64,000 nucleotides of DNA from JBBROS01 sp965217935 (GTDB lineage: Bacteria > Pseudomonadota > Alphaproteobacteria > Acetobacterales > Acetobacteraceae): positions 3,720,001-3,784,000 of the forward strand of contig OZ244581.1 in NCBI GenBank assembly GCA_965217935.1, given 5' to 3'. The notes below the pieces were generated by a model. It was not told where the DNA came from and made no database searches. It worked only from the letters and a program-made list of their open reading frames with translations. Positions 44,583-52,102 of the stretch are shown piece after piece. The first letter of the stretch is position 1, and the number at the start of each line of letters is the position of its first letter. The position numbers and the translations under genes were made by a program.

Positions 44583-45515
44583 ATGCCGCTGACCCTGTCG
44601 CTCAACACCAACCCCCTGGTCAACCGCTTCGCCGACCCGGACGACCTGATCGAAACTGTCGCCCGCGACCTCAAGCTCCGCGACCTCCAGCTCACGCACG
44701 AGTTCATCAACCCGTCCTGGCCCGCCTCCGTCACCCGCCGCCTCACCCGCCGGATGAACGCCGTCCTTCGCCGGACCGGCGTCCGCGTGACCTCGGGGAT
44801 GACGGGGCCATACGGGCGGCTCAATCATTTCGGCCATCCCGATGCCGACGTGCGCCGCTACTACGTCGACTGGTTCAAGATCTTTGCCGACATCACGGCC
44901 GATCTGGGCGGCAAGTCCGTCGGCACCCAGTTTGCCATCCTTACCTACAGGGACTTCGACGACCCGGCCCGGCGCGAGTCGCTGATCCAGACCGCCATCG
45001 ATTGCTGGGCCGAAGTCGCCGAACACGCCAAGGCGGCCGGCCTCGACTACGTATTCTGGGAGCCGATGTCGGTCGGGCGCGAGTTCGGCGAGACCATCGC
45101 CGCGTGCATGGCACTGCAAAACCGGCTCTCGGCCGCAGGCATGGCGGTGCCGATGTGGATGATGGCCGACATCGACCACGGCGACGTCGCCAGCAGCGAT
45201 CCCGACGATTTCGACCCCTACGCCTGGGCACGCGCCGTCCCGCCTGTCTCGCCCATCATCCACATCAAGCAGTCGCTGATGGACAAAGGCGGCCATCGCC
45301 CGTTCAGCGCCGAGTTCAACGCGCGCGGACGCATCCACCCCGGGCCGTTGCTCGCCGCCTTCGAACAGGGTGGCGCGCGCGACAACGAGATCTGCCTCGA
45401 ACTGTCGTTCAAGGAACGCGAGCCGGACGACCGCCGCGTGATCGGGCAGATCGCCGAGTCGGTGGCGTTCTGGGCGCCGCATATCGAGACCGGCCTATCT
45501 GACCTTAAGATCTGA
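44583..45515 (+). CDS. TIM-barrel sugar (phosphate) isomerase/epimerase
   Basis: A 310-residue protein of the xylose-isomerase-like/AP-endonuclease-2 fold. RDLQLTHEFINPSW, FADITADLGGKSVGTQFAI, DYVFWEPMSVGREF and IIHIKQSLMDKGGHRPFS give the metal ligands (Glu, Asp, His) of this fold. The MMADIDHGDV stretch is a typical strand-loop. Such enzymes isomerise or epimerise ketoses or tetrulose phosphates. DhaK and DhaL follow, so a triose or tetrose substrate is likely. The precise reaction is not known. Confidence 0.72.
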   Translation: MPLTLSLNTNPLVNRFADPDDLIETVARDLKLRDLQLTHEFINPSWPASVTRRLTRRMNAVLRRTGVRVTSGMTGPYGRLNHFGHPDADVRRYYVDWFKIFADITADLGGKSVGTQFAILTYRDFDDPARRESLIQTAIDCWAEVAEHAKAAGLDYVFWEPMSVGREFGETIAACMALQNRLSAAGMAVPMWMMADIDHGDVASSDPDDFDPYAWARAVPPVSPIIHIKQSLMDKGGHRPFSAEFNARGRIHPGPLLAAFEQGGARDNEICLELSFKEREPDDRRVIGQIAESVAFWAPHIETGLSDLKI

Positions 45516-45530
45516 ACCGGAGAGCCCGCC

Positions 45531-46556
45531 ATGGATACCGCGCTGACGCAAAAACTGATCAACGACGGCGACGCCGCGGTCGACGAGATGCTCGAAGGCG
45601 TGATCGCCGCGCACGGCGACATCCTGATGCGCGCCGACCAGGCGCCCCGTGCCATTATCGCCCGCGACGGGCCGCGCCCGGGCAAGGTCGGCATCGTCAT
45701 CGGCGGCGGCTCCGGCCACGAGCCGACCTTCCTCGGCTTCGTCGGCAAGGGCCTGGCCGATGCCGCCGCGGTCGGCAATGTGTTCGCCTCCCCGCCGCCG
45801 CAACCCGCGATCGATGCCGCATTGGCCGTGGACGGCGGCGCCGGCGTGCTGTTCCTCTACGGCAACTACGCCGGCGACGTGATGAACTTCGACATGGCGA
45901 CCGAGATGCTCGAGCTCGAAGGCGTCGAGGCCCGCACCGTGCTCACCACCGACGACATCGCCTCCGCTCCGCCCGACCGGCGCGAGCAGCGGCGCGGCGT
46001 GGCCGGAAACGTGTTCATCTTCAAGGCCGCCGGGGCCGCCGCCGACCTGATGCTGCCGCTCGACGAGGTGGAGCGCGTCGCCCGGCACGCCAACGCCCGC
46101 ACCTACACCATCGGCGTGGCCCTGGCGCCGTGCTCCCTGCCGCAGACCCGCCGCCCGAACTTCGAGATCGCGCCGGGAGAGATGGAGATCGGCATGGGCA
46201 TTCACGGCGAGCCGGGGGTGCGGCGCGGGCCGCTGCAACCTGCCGATGCGGTCGCGGACGAGATGATGGACGCGATACTGGCCGAGATGGGCGCCGAGGC
46301 GGGCGAGCGCGTCGCGGTGCTGGTCAACTCGCTCGGCGCCACGCCGCTGATGGAGCTCTACATCCTCAACCGCCGCGTGTCGCAACGATTGCAGCAGGCG
46401 GGCTTGGCCATCCACCGCACCCTCGTCGGCCCGCTCTGCACCTCGCTCGAGATGGCCGGCGCGTCGATCACGGTCATGCGCCTGGACGACGAGTTGCAGC
46501 GCCTGATCGACCATCCCTGCCAATGCGCCATGTTCGCCGCCGGGCAGCGGCCGTGA
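45531..46556 (+). CDS. dhaK: dihydroxyacetone kinase subunit DhaK
   Basis: A 341-residue protein with the DhaK domain. VGIVIGGGSGHEPTFLGFVG binds substrate, LFLYGNYAGDVMNFDMA follows, and His225 in GMGIHGEPG is the residue that binds the carbonyl of the ketose. The C-terminal VLVNSLGATPLMELYIL is standard. DhaK-like kinases also act on erythrulose or related ketoses. GTGA couples it to dhaL. The kinase reaction needs DhaL; no DhaM phosphotransferase gene is in the window. Confidence 0.88.
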   Translation: MDTALTQKLINDGDAAVDEMLEGVIAAHGDILMRADQAPRAIIARDGPRPGKVGIVIGGGSGHEPTFLGFVGKGLADAAAVGNVFASPPPQPAIDAALAVDGGAGVLFLYGNYAGDVMNFDMATEMLELEGVEARTVLTTDDIASAPPDRREQRRGVAGNVFIFKAAGAAADLMLPLDEVERVARHANARTYTIGVALAPCSLPQTRRPNFEIAPGEMEIGMGIHGEPGVRRGPLQPADAVADEMMDAILAEMGAEAGERVAVLVNSLGATPLMELYILNRRVSQRLQQAGLAIHRTLVGPLCTSLEMAGASITVMRLDDELQRLIDHPCQCAMFAAGQRP

Positions 46557-47203
46557 CCGAACTCGCCACGCCGGACATTGCCCGGCTGTTCCGCGCGCTA
46601 TCCGACCGCCTCGCCGCCGAGCGCGACGAGCTTTGCCGGCTGGATGGCGTCATCGGCGATGCGGACCACGGGATCGCGATGATGCAGGGCTTTGCCGCGG
46701 CGTCCGAGGCGGTGGCACGGCTCGGACCGGATGCCACGCTCGCCGACCAGTTCAACGCCGCCGCGAAGGCGCTGCTGAACGCCGTCGGCGCCTCGTCCGG
46801 CCCGCTTTACGCCACGGCCTTGCTGCGCGCGGGCAAGGCGGCGGGACCGCGACAGGCCATGCCGTTGCAGGACGCGCCGCTGCTGGTGGCCGAGATGGCG
46901 GACGGCATCGCGTTCCGCGGCAAGGCGGTGCCCGGCGAAAAGACCATGATCGACGCCTGGGCGCCGGCGGCGGACGCCGCGAGAGAGGCCAGGACTCGTG
47001 ACCTGGCGGTATCGGAGGCGCTGTCGCGGATGCGGGATGCGGCAGTGTCAGGTGCCGCTTCGACCGCGTCGATGATCGCGACCAAAGGCCGGTCGGCTCG
47101 GCTCGGCGACCGCAGCCGCGGCCACAAGGACCCGGGCGCGGCGTCGGCAGCCATCATCATTCAGGTGATCGCGGACGATTGGGCATCGCTCGCCAAGGGC
47201 TGA
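46553..47203 (+). CDS. dhaL: dihydroxyacetone kinase subunit DhaL
   Basis: A 216-residue protein with the DhaL nucleotide-binding signature VIGDADHGIAMMQGF (three Asp-type Mg ligands), VGASSGPLYATALLRAG and RSARLGDRSRGHKDPGA. It binds ADP/ATP-Mg and works with DhaK. GTG 46553 overlaps the dhaK stop. Separate K and L genes without DhaM leave open whether ATP or PEP-derived phosphate is used. A dispersed repeat begins 57 bases after its stop. Confidence 0.88.
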   Translation: MTELATPDIARLFRALSDRLAAERDELCRLDGVIGDADHGIAMMQGFAAASEAVARLGPDATLADQFNAAAKALLNAVGASSGPLYATALLRAGKAAGPRQAMPLQDAPLLVAEMADGIAFRGKAVPGEKTMIDAWAPAADAAREARTRDLAVSEALSRMRDAAVSGAASTASMIATKGRSARLGDRSRGHKDPGAASAAIIIQVIADDWASLAKG

Positions 47204-47260
47204 CCCTGTGAGGCAGGCCGTCGAACGGGGTGGGGAAGGTATTTGTTCATGCTGCTAAGG

Positions 47261-47369
47261 GCAGCGTCGGAAATAATTGCGGTGGCACGCCGATAAAGCT
47301 GCCCGTCTCAACAAAGGCTTGAGGCGCTTGTCCGACCCAGCGGAACATAGCGATAATTGTCGGACAGGC
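47261..47369 (+). repeat. dispersed intergenic repeat, copy 2 of 3
   Basis: This aligns with the copies at 4961 and 62873. Hairpin 1 keeps GCAGC (47261-47265) with GCTGC (47298-47302). Hairpin 2 is a different sequence from copies 1 and 3, but still pairs: GCTTGTCCGAC (47326-47336) with GTCGGACAGGC (47359-47369), one G-T wobble. It lies between dhaL and the YeiH-like gene. Confidence 0.78.
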
Positions 47370-47412
47370 CCTAAGTCTCCTATAGTCTTGTAGAAGATTA
47401 GGAGATGGGCTT

Positions 47413-48495
47413 TTGCCGCGGACCGACGAAGCGGAGACACCCGGCACGGCCAAGCCAGCACGCAACGGCAGTTTCGCAGCGCTCCTGCCAGGGATTGGCC
47501 TATGCGTTGCCATCACGCTCGTATCGCTCGCGGTGCAGGCCGCCGAGGAGCGGGTTTTTGGCCATCCTTACATCGAGGCGCTCGTGGTCGCGATCCTGCT
47601 CGGCATCCTGGTGCGCAGCTTATGGCAGCCGGAGCCGTTATGGCAGAGCGGGATTGCATTCAGCGCCAAGCAGCTCCTCGAGATCGCGGTCATGCTGCTC
47701 GGGGCGTCGATCAGCCTCGCCGCCATCGTCGCCTCGGGCCCGCTGCTCCTGGGCGCAATCATCTCGACCGTCATCGTGACGATCCTGGCCAGCTACGGCA
47801 TCAGCCAAATGCTCGGGCTTCCGACCCGCATCTCCATCCTGATCGCCTGCGGCAACTCGATCTGCGGCAACTCGGCCATCGCCGCGGTGGCGCCGGTCAT
47901 TGGCGCCAGCAGCGACGACATCGCCTCGTCGATCGCGTTCACGGCCATCCTCGGCGTGCTGATGGTGCTCGGCCTGCCGCTGCTCGTCCCGTTGATCGGC
48001 CTGACGAACAGCCAGTATGGCATCCTGGCCGGCCTTACCGTCTATGCCGTGCCGCAGGTGCTAGCGGCAACCGTGCCGGTCAGCCTCGTCAGCACGCAGA
48101 TCGGGACGTTGGTCAAGCTGGTGCGCGTGCTGATGCTCGGGCCGGTGGTCGTCATCCTCTCGCTGCTTGCCCCCCGCTTGCGCGGCGCGGCGAAGCGGAC
48201 GGGGCCGCGGCGCTTCAATGTCGGCAAGCTCGTGCCCTGGTTCATTCTCGGCTTCCTGTGCCTCGCGGCGTTTCGGTCCCTGGGTCTCGTGCCGAACGCC
48301 GCGGTGGCGCCGGTGACGAAGTTGGCGGGCCTGCTCACGGTCGTCTCGATGGCGGCGCTCGGGTTGGGCGTCGATGTCCGCGTCGTCGGCCGGGTCGGGG
48401 GCCGGGTTACGGCGGCCGTGACGCTTTCGCTCCTGCTGCTCCTCATCATCAGCCTTGGCCTGATCCGGATCGCGGGGCTTGGCTCGCCGGTTTAG
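47413..48495 (+). CDS. YeiH/UPF0324-family putative sulfite/sulfate exporter
   Basis: A 360-residue membrane protein with about ten spans. VVAILLGILVRSLW, AKQLLEIAVMLLGASISLAAI, and IACGNSICGNSAIAAVAPVIGA are UPF0324 (COG2855) signatures. Family members of the TauZ type occur beside sulfonate-degradation genes and are thought to export sulfite. Here SuyAB-like genes lie just downstream, which supports that role. A TTG start at 47413 follows GGAGA. Transport direction is inferred. Confidence 0.82.
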   Translation: MPRTDEAETPGTAKPARNGSFAALLPGIGLCVAITLVSLAVQAAEERVFGHPYIEALVVAILLGILVRSLWQPEPLWQSGIAFSAKQLLEIAVMLLGASISLAAIVASGPLLLGAIISTVIVTILASYGISQMLGLPTRISILIACGNSICGNSAIAAVAPVIGASSDDIASSIAFTAILGVLMVLGLPLLVPLIGLTNSQYGILAGLTVYAVPQVLAATVPVSLVSTQIGTLVKLVRVLMLGPVVVILSLLAPRLRGAAKRTGPRRFNVGKLVPWFILGFLCLAAFRSLGLVPNAAVAPVTKLAGLLTVVSMAALGLGVDVRVVGRVGGRVTAAVTLSLLLLLIISLGLIRIAGLGSPV

Positions 48496-48538
48496 GGCCG
48501 GTCGCCTGCCTGGGAAGGCGCGGACGCGGCCCCTTCGG

Positions 48539-49534
48539 TCAGCGAACGGCGCGTATGGCCTCGACCACATCATCTTCGATTTGCAACCCGTCCGTCGCAG
48601 CCTTTCGCCGGAGGTTGAGGCCGCGCCGGCCCGGGATGCGCGCGCCGTCGCGGGCAATTTCGGCCGCGAGCATGCCGATGCGGGACAGGGCGCCGGGGCC
48701 GCCCATCGCCGCCGGGTCAATGACCATCAGCCACTGTCCCAGGCCGGGCGGCGGGCCGTTGTCGTCGAACAGGCTCGACGCCTCGTAGGCATAGTTCGCG
48801 CCCGTGAGGCCGGCAGCCAGCAGCTCCACGATCATGGCCAGCGCGGCGCCCTTCGCGCCGCCTGCCGGCAGCATCGTGCCTTCGAGCGCCGCGCCCGGAT
48901 CGGTCGTCGGCCTCCCGGCATGGTCCAGCGCCCAGCCTTCGGGGATCGGCGCCCCAATTTGCTTGGCCGCCATTACCTTGCCGCGGGCGGCTTTCGAGAG
49001 GGAGAGGTCGATCACCACCGGGTCCTCCTCCGGCACAGGGGCGGCGAAGGCGATCGGGTTGGTGCCGAACAGCGCCCTTGCCCCGCCCCAAGGCGCCATT
49101 GCTGCCGGCGTGTTGGCCACCATCAAGGCGACCAGGCCGCGCTCGGCGAAACGCTCGACGGTCAGCCCGAGAACGCCGGCATGGTGCGAGTTGCGGATGG
49201 CAGCGGTCGCAATCCCGGCCGCTGCCGCCATGATCGGGAGCCGCTCCGCCGCGAGGTCGAGTGCCGGGAATGCGAAGCCGTGGCGGGCATTGATGCGCAG
49301 CACCGCCGGGCGGGTCTGCTCCGCCTCGGGCACTGCCTGGCCGTCGACCTTCTTCGCCTTCGCCTGCGCGCAGTATGCGGCCACCCGGCGCAGTCCGTGC
49401 CCGCTCTGCCCGGCGGCCTCCGCGGCCACGAGGGCGCGAGCGACCGAGGCGGCCTGCTCGCGTCCGGTCGAGGCCCGCTCCAAGGCGGCGGCCGCGAGTT
49501 GCTCCGCCTGGCCGATCGACAGCGTCACGCGCAC
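48539..49534 (-). CDS. Ldh-family 2-hydroxyacid dehydrogenase (sulfolactate dehydrogenase ComC-like)
   Basis: A 331-residue NAD(P)-dependent malate/L-lactate/sulfolactate dehydrogenase-family enzyme. Motifs: SGHGLRRVAAYCAQAK, RNSHHAGVLGLTVERFAERG, and ALFGTNPIAFAAPVPEEDPVVIDLS. Many members act on malate or ureidoglycolate, but beside SuyAB the likely substrate is sulfolactate, oxidised to sulfopyruvate. The start GTG 49534 has AAGG 7 bases before it. It lies 38 bp downstream of suyB. Confidence 0.78.
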   Translation of the reverse strand: MRVTLSIGQAEQLAAAALERASTGREQAASVARALVAAEAAGQSGHGLRRVAAYCAQAKAKKVDGQAVPEAEQTRPAVLRINARHGFAFPALDLAAERLPIMAAAAGIATAAIRNSHHAGVLGLTVERFAERGLVALMVANTPAAMAPWGGARALFGTNPIAFAAPVPEEDPVVIDLSLSKAARGKVMAAKQIGAPIPEGWALDHAGRPTTDPGAALEGTMLPAGGAKGAALAMIVELLAAGLTGANYAYEASSLFDDNGPPPGLGQWLMVIDPAAMGGPGALSRIGMLAAEIARDGARIPGRRGLNLRRKAATDGLQIEDDVVEAIRAVR

Positions 49535-49572
49535 CGATGCGCCTTCGGGCGGGCGTGGGCGTTCCGGGCCGC

Positions 49573-50751
49573 TCAGGCGCTGCGATACAGCTTGGTCATG
49601 ACGAACTCGCGATGACCGAGCGCCTCCGCCGCGGTGAAGCGGCCGTTGGCCGTGCGCATGATGTTGTCGATCAGGGCGTCGCCGGCCTGGTCGATCGTCA
49701 TGTCGCGCCGCAGGATGCCGGTCACGTCCACGTCGACGTGCTCCGGCATGGTGCGGACGGTGCGCGGGTTGGCGCTGATCTTGATGACCGGGACGATCGG
49801 GTTGCCGACCACGTTGCCCTGTCCGGTCGGGAAGGTGTGGATGACGTAGCCGGCCGCTGCCATCAGCGTGACGCACTCCGCCGCCGCCGAGGAGGTGTCC
49901 ATGAAGTAGAGGCCGGCGCCCTTGCGCGGCGCCTCGGCGGGTTCAAGGATGTCGATGTAGCGGCATTCATGGCCGATCTTCTCCAAGTTGCCGAGCGCCT
50001 TCTCCTCGATGGTGGTTAGGCCCCCTTCGATGTTGCCCTTGGTCGGCTGGCTGTCGGAGAGGTCGTCGGTCTTGTGCGCCTCGATCACGTCGTCCTGGTA
50101 GGCCTTCCACATCTTGTACCAGCGCTCGCCCACCTCCGGGTCCGCCGCGCGCTCCTTGCAGATGTGCTCGGCGCCGGTGATTTCCGAGGTTTCGCCGAAC
50201 ACGCCGTAGATGCCTTCCGGGATCAGCTTGTCATACATGTTGCCGACGGTGGGGCAGGAGCCGAGGCCGGTGGTGGTGTCGCTCTCGCCGCATTTGGTGG
50301 AAACCCAGAGTTCGGAAACGTCGCATTCCACCCGGTTCAGCTCGGTCGCCATCTGCACGAATTCCTGCGCCTTGCGCGACACGTCCATGATGGTCTTCAG
50401 GTCGCCGTTCTGCTCGATGGAGAAGGCCGCGACCGGCTTGTTGGTCTCGGCGACGCCGTCGGCGATGCGCTGGGTCCAGCCCGGCTCGATGCCGACCACG
50501 ATGCAGGCGGCGACGTTGGGGTTGGCCCCGGCGCCGATCATGGTGCGGAAGTGCAGGTCGAGGTCGGCGCCGAACTGCAGACGGCCGTAGGCGTGGGGCA
50601 GCGCCATGACGCCCTTGATGTTGTTGGCGACGGCCTCGCAGCAGGCGTTGGAGATGTCGTCCACCGGCAGGATGACGACGTGGTTGCGCACGCCGACGCG
50701 GCCGTTCTCGCGGCGGTAGCCCATGAACTTGCGGCGGGTGTTGACCGGCAT
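49573..50751 (-). CDS. suyB: (2R)-sulfolactate sulfo-lyase beta subunit, SuyB-like
   Basis: A 392-residue UxaA-family protein without the SAF domain. Motifs: KFMGYRRENGRVGVRNHVVILPVDDISNACC (in part), VSTKCGESDTTTGLGSCPTVGNM, NIEGGLTTIEEKALGN and the C-terminal HTFPTGQGNVVGNPIVPVIKISAN. These match the sulfolactate sulfo-lyase large subunit, which with SuyA cleaves (R)-sulfolactate to pyruvate and sulfite. The small subunit gene lies 14 bases upstream. A related altronate-type dehydratase is the alternative. Confidence 0.83.
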   Translation of the reverse strand: MPVNTRRKFMGYRRENGRVGVRNHVVILPVDDISNACCEAVANNIKGVMALPHAYGRLQFGADLDLHFRTMIGAGANPNVAACIVVGIEPGWTQRIADGVAETNKPVAAFSIEQNGDLKTIMDVSRKAQEFVQMATELNRVECDVSELWVSTKCGESDTTTGLGSCPTVGNMYDKLIPEGIYGVFGETSEITGAEHICKERAADPEVGERWYKMWKAYQDDVIEAHKTDDLSDSQPTKGNIEGGLTTIEEKALGNLEKIGHECRYIDILEPAEAPRKGAGLYFMDTSSAAAECVTLMAAAGYVIHTFPTGQGNVVGNPIVPVIKISANPRTVRTMPEHVDVDVTGILRRDMTIDQAGDALIDNIMRTANGRFTAAEALGHREFVMTKLYRSA

Positions 50752-50765
50752 GTCTGTCGCCCTCT

Positions 50766-51053
50766 CTACCAGCGATTCGTTTTCAGGTTGTGGGTATGGA
50801 CGTGGCCGCCCTTCCTGGCGTTGCCCTTCATGCGCCCGATGTCCTCGCCGTACTTGATTGCGGTGTCGCCGGCCGACAGGTCGGTCAGCGCCACCTTGTG
50901 TCCGATCGGCACGTCGTCGTTGGCGACCAGCTTGAACGAGGAGTTGTCGGCGGTGACGACGCAAAGCATCTCGGCGCCGGCCTTCAGGCCCTCGACTACG
51001 ACGACGCCGACGTTATCCTTGCGGTTATGAACGAGAAGCTGCGGGATGCTCAT
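50766..51053 (-). CDS. suyA: (2R)-sulfolactate sulfo-lyase alpha subunit, SuyA-like
   Basis: A 95-residue SAF-domain protein. HNRKDNVGVVVVEGLKAGAE, DDVPIGHKVALTDLSAGDTAIKYGEDIGRM and the ending GGHVHTHNLKTNRW match the SuyA subunit closely. It forms the lyase with SuyB, encoded just downstream. The start has AGGAG 7 bases upstream. The promoter must lie in the 198-bp gap shared with the GntR gene, which holds a 14-bp palindrome. Confidence 0.86.
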   Translation of the reverse strand: MSIPQLLVHNRKDNVGVVVVEGLKAGAEMLCVVTADNSSFKLVANDDVPIGHKVALTDLSAGDTAIKYGEDIGRMKGNARKGGHVHTHNLKTNRW

Positions 51054-51170
51054 GCAAGATCTCCTGGACGAGGCCGGCGCCAGTCCGGAGGCAGGGCGCT
51101 GCGTTCGCAAGGCTTTCAGCGGTTGCCGCGTTCGCCAGGCCGGACGCGAACCCATGTCCTTCGGTCTAAG

Positions 51171-51184
51171 CTCTTATATAAGAG
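51171..51184. promoter_or_regulatory. 14-bp palindrome, probable operator for the GntR/UTRA regulator
   Basis: CTCTTAT and ATAAGAG form a perfect uninterrupted palindrome. It lies between suyA (leftward, start 51053) and the GntR gene (rightward, start 51252), an ideal place to control both. The A/T-rich centre stands out in this G+C-rich window. Confidence 0.65.
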
Positions 51185-51251
51185 ATAGATGACGACTGGC
51201 CTCGCCTGTCAAGCGGATTTCGGCCGGGCGGTTTAGGACGGACCACACCCC

Positions 51252-52031
51252 ATGAAGGGCATAAGCGGCGTGATCGACAGCCCGGCGACTTTGGCGCAGA
51301 ACCCGGATGATCCGAGCGCCCGGCCCGCGCCGCTCTACCTGCGCGTCGGCAAGCTGCTCGTCGGCCGGATCGCGAGCGGCGCCTGGAAGCCGGGCGCGCT
51401 GATCCCGAGCGAGATGGAGCTGGCCCGCGAGCTCGGTCTCAGCCAGGGCACGGTCCGCAAAGCGATCACCGACATGGAGGCCCGGCGCCTCGTCGTCCGC
51501 TACCAGGGCCGCGGCACCTACGTCGCCCAGCACACAAGCAGCCGCGCGCTGTTCCATTTCTTCCGGCTGTTCGGCGCCGACGGGAGCCGCGCGCTTCCGA
51601 CAAGCTTCATGCTGTCCCGCCGCACCGTCGTTGCCGCCGCCGAGGAGCGGCGCCTGCTGCAGCTCGACAAGGGCGCCAGGGTGCACGCGATCACCCGGCT
51701 GCGGCGCCTGAACGGGCAGCCTGCCATCCTGGAGCGGGTCGCGGTTCCGGAAGCGATCATTCCGGGCTTGAAGCTGCCAATCGGGCGGGAGATGGAGGAG
51801 GAGCTCTACGTGATCTACCAGCGCAGGCATAACGTTACGGTGGCGCGGGCGGACGAGCAACTCACCGCGGTCGCCGCCGACGCTGCCGATGCCAGGTACC
51901 TCGGCGTGGGCCGCGGCGCTCCGCTGCTGCAGATCTTGCGTGTCGCGCTCGACGTGGAAGGCAAGCCGGTCGAGCTGCGCCGCAGCCGCTGCGTCACCGG
52001 CCGATGGCACTATAGGGCAAACGTGATTTGA
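51252..52031 (+). CDS. GntR-family regulator with UTRA domain (SuyR-like)
   Basis: A 259-residue regulator. The wHTH reads WKPGALIPSEMELARELGLSQGTVRKAITDME, followed by RYQGRGTYVA and a UTRA effector domain (LDKGARVHAITRLRRLNG, VEGKPVELRRSRCVTGRWHY). It is divergent to suyA with a palindrome between. It is likely to sense sulfolactate or a related acid and control the suy genes. The ligand is inferred from context. Confidence 0.85.
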   Translation: MKGISGVIDSPATLAQNPDDPSARPAPLYLRVGKLLVGRIASGAWKPGALIPSEMELARELGLSQGTVRKAITDMEARRLVVRYQGRGTYVAQHTSSRALFHFFRLFGADGSRALPTSFMLSRRTVVAAAEERRLLQLDKGARVHAITRLRRLNGQPAILERVAVPEAIIPGLKLPIGREMEEELYVIYQRRHNVTVARADEQLTAVAADAADARYLGVGRGAPLLQILRVALDVEGKPVELRRSRCVTGRWHYRANVI

Positions 52032-52102
52032 TGAACCGCACGCATAGCCGACCGCACGACATGGGCGAATGCCGTCGGGTCTCACTGCGGCCCGCGGCAT
52101 GA

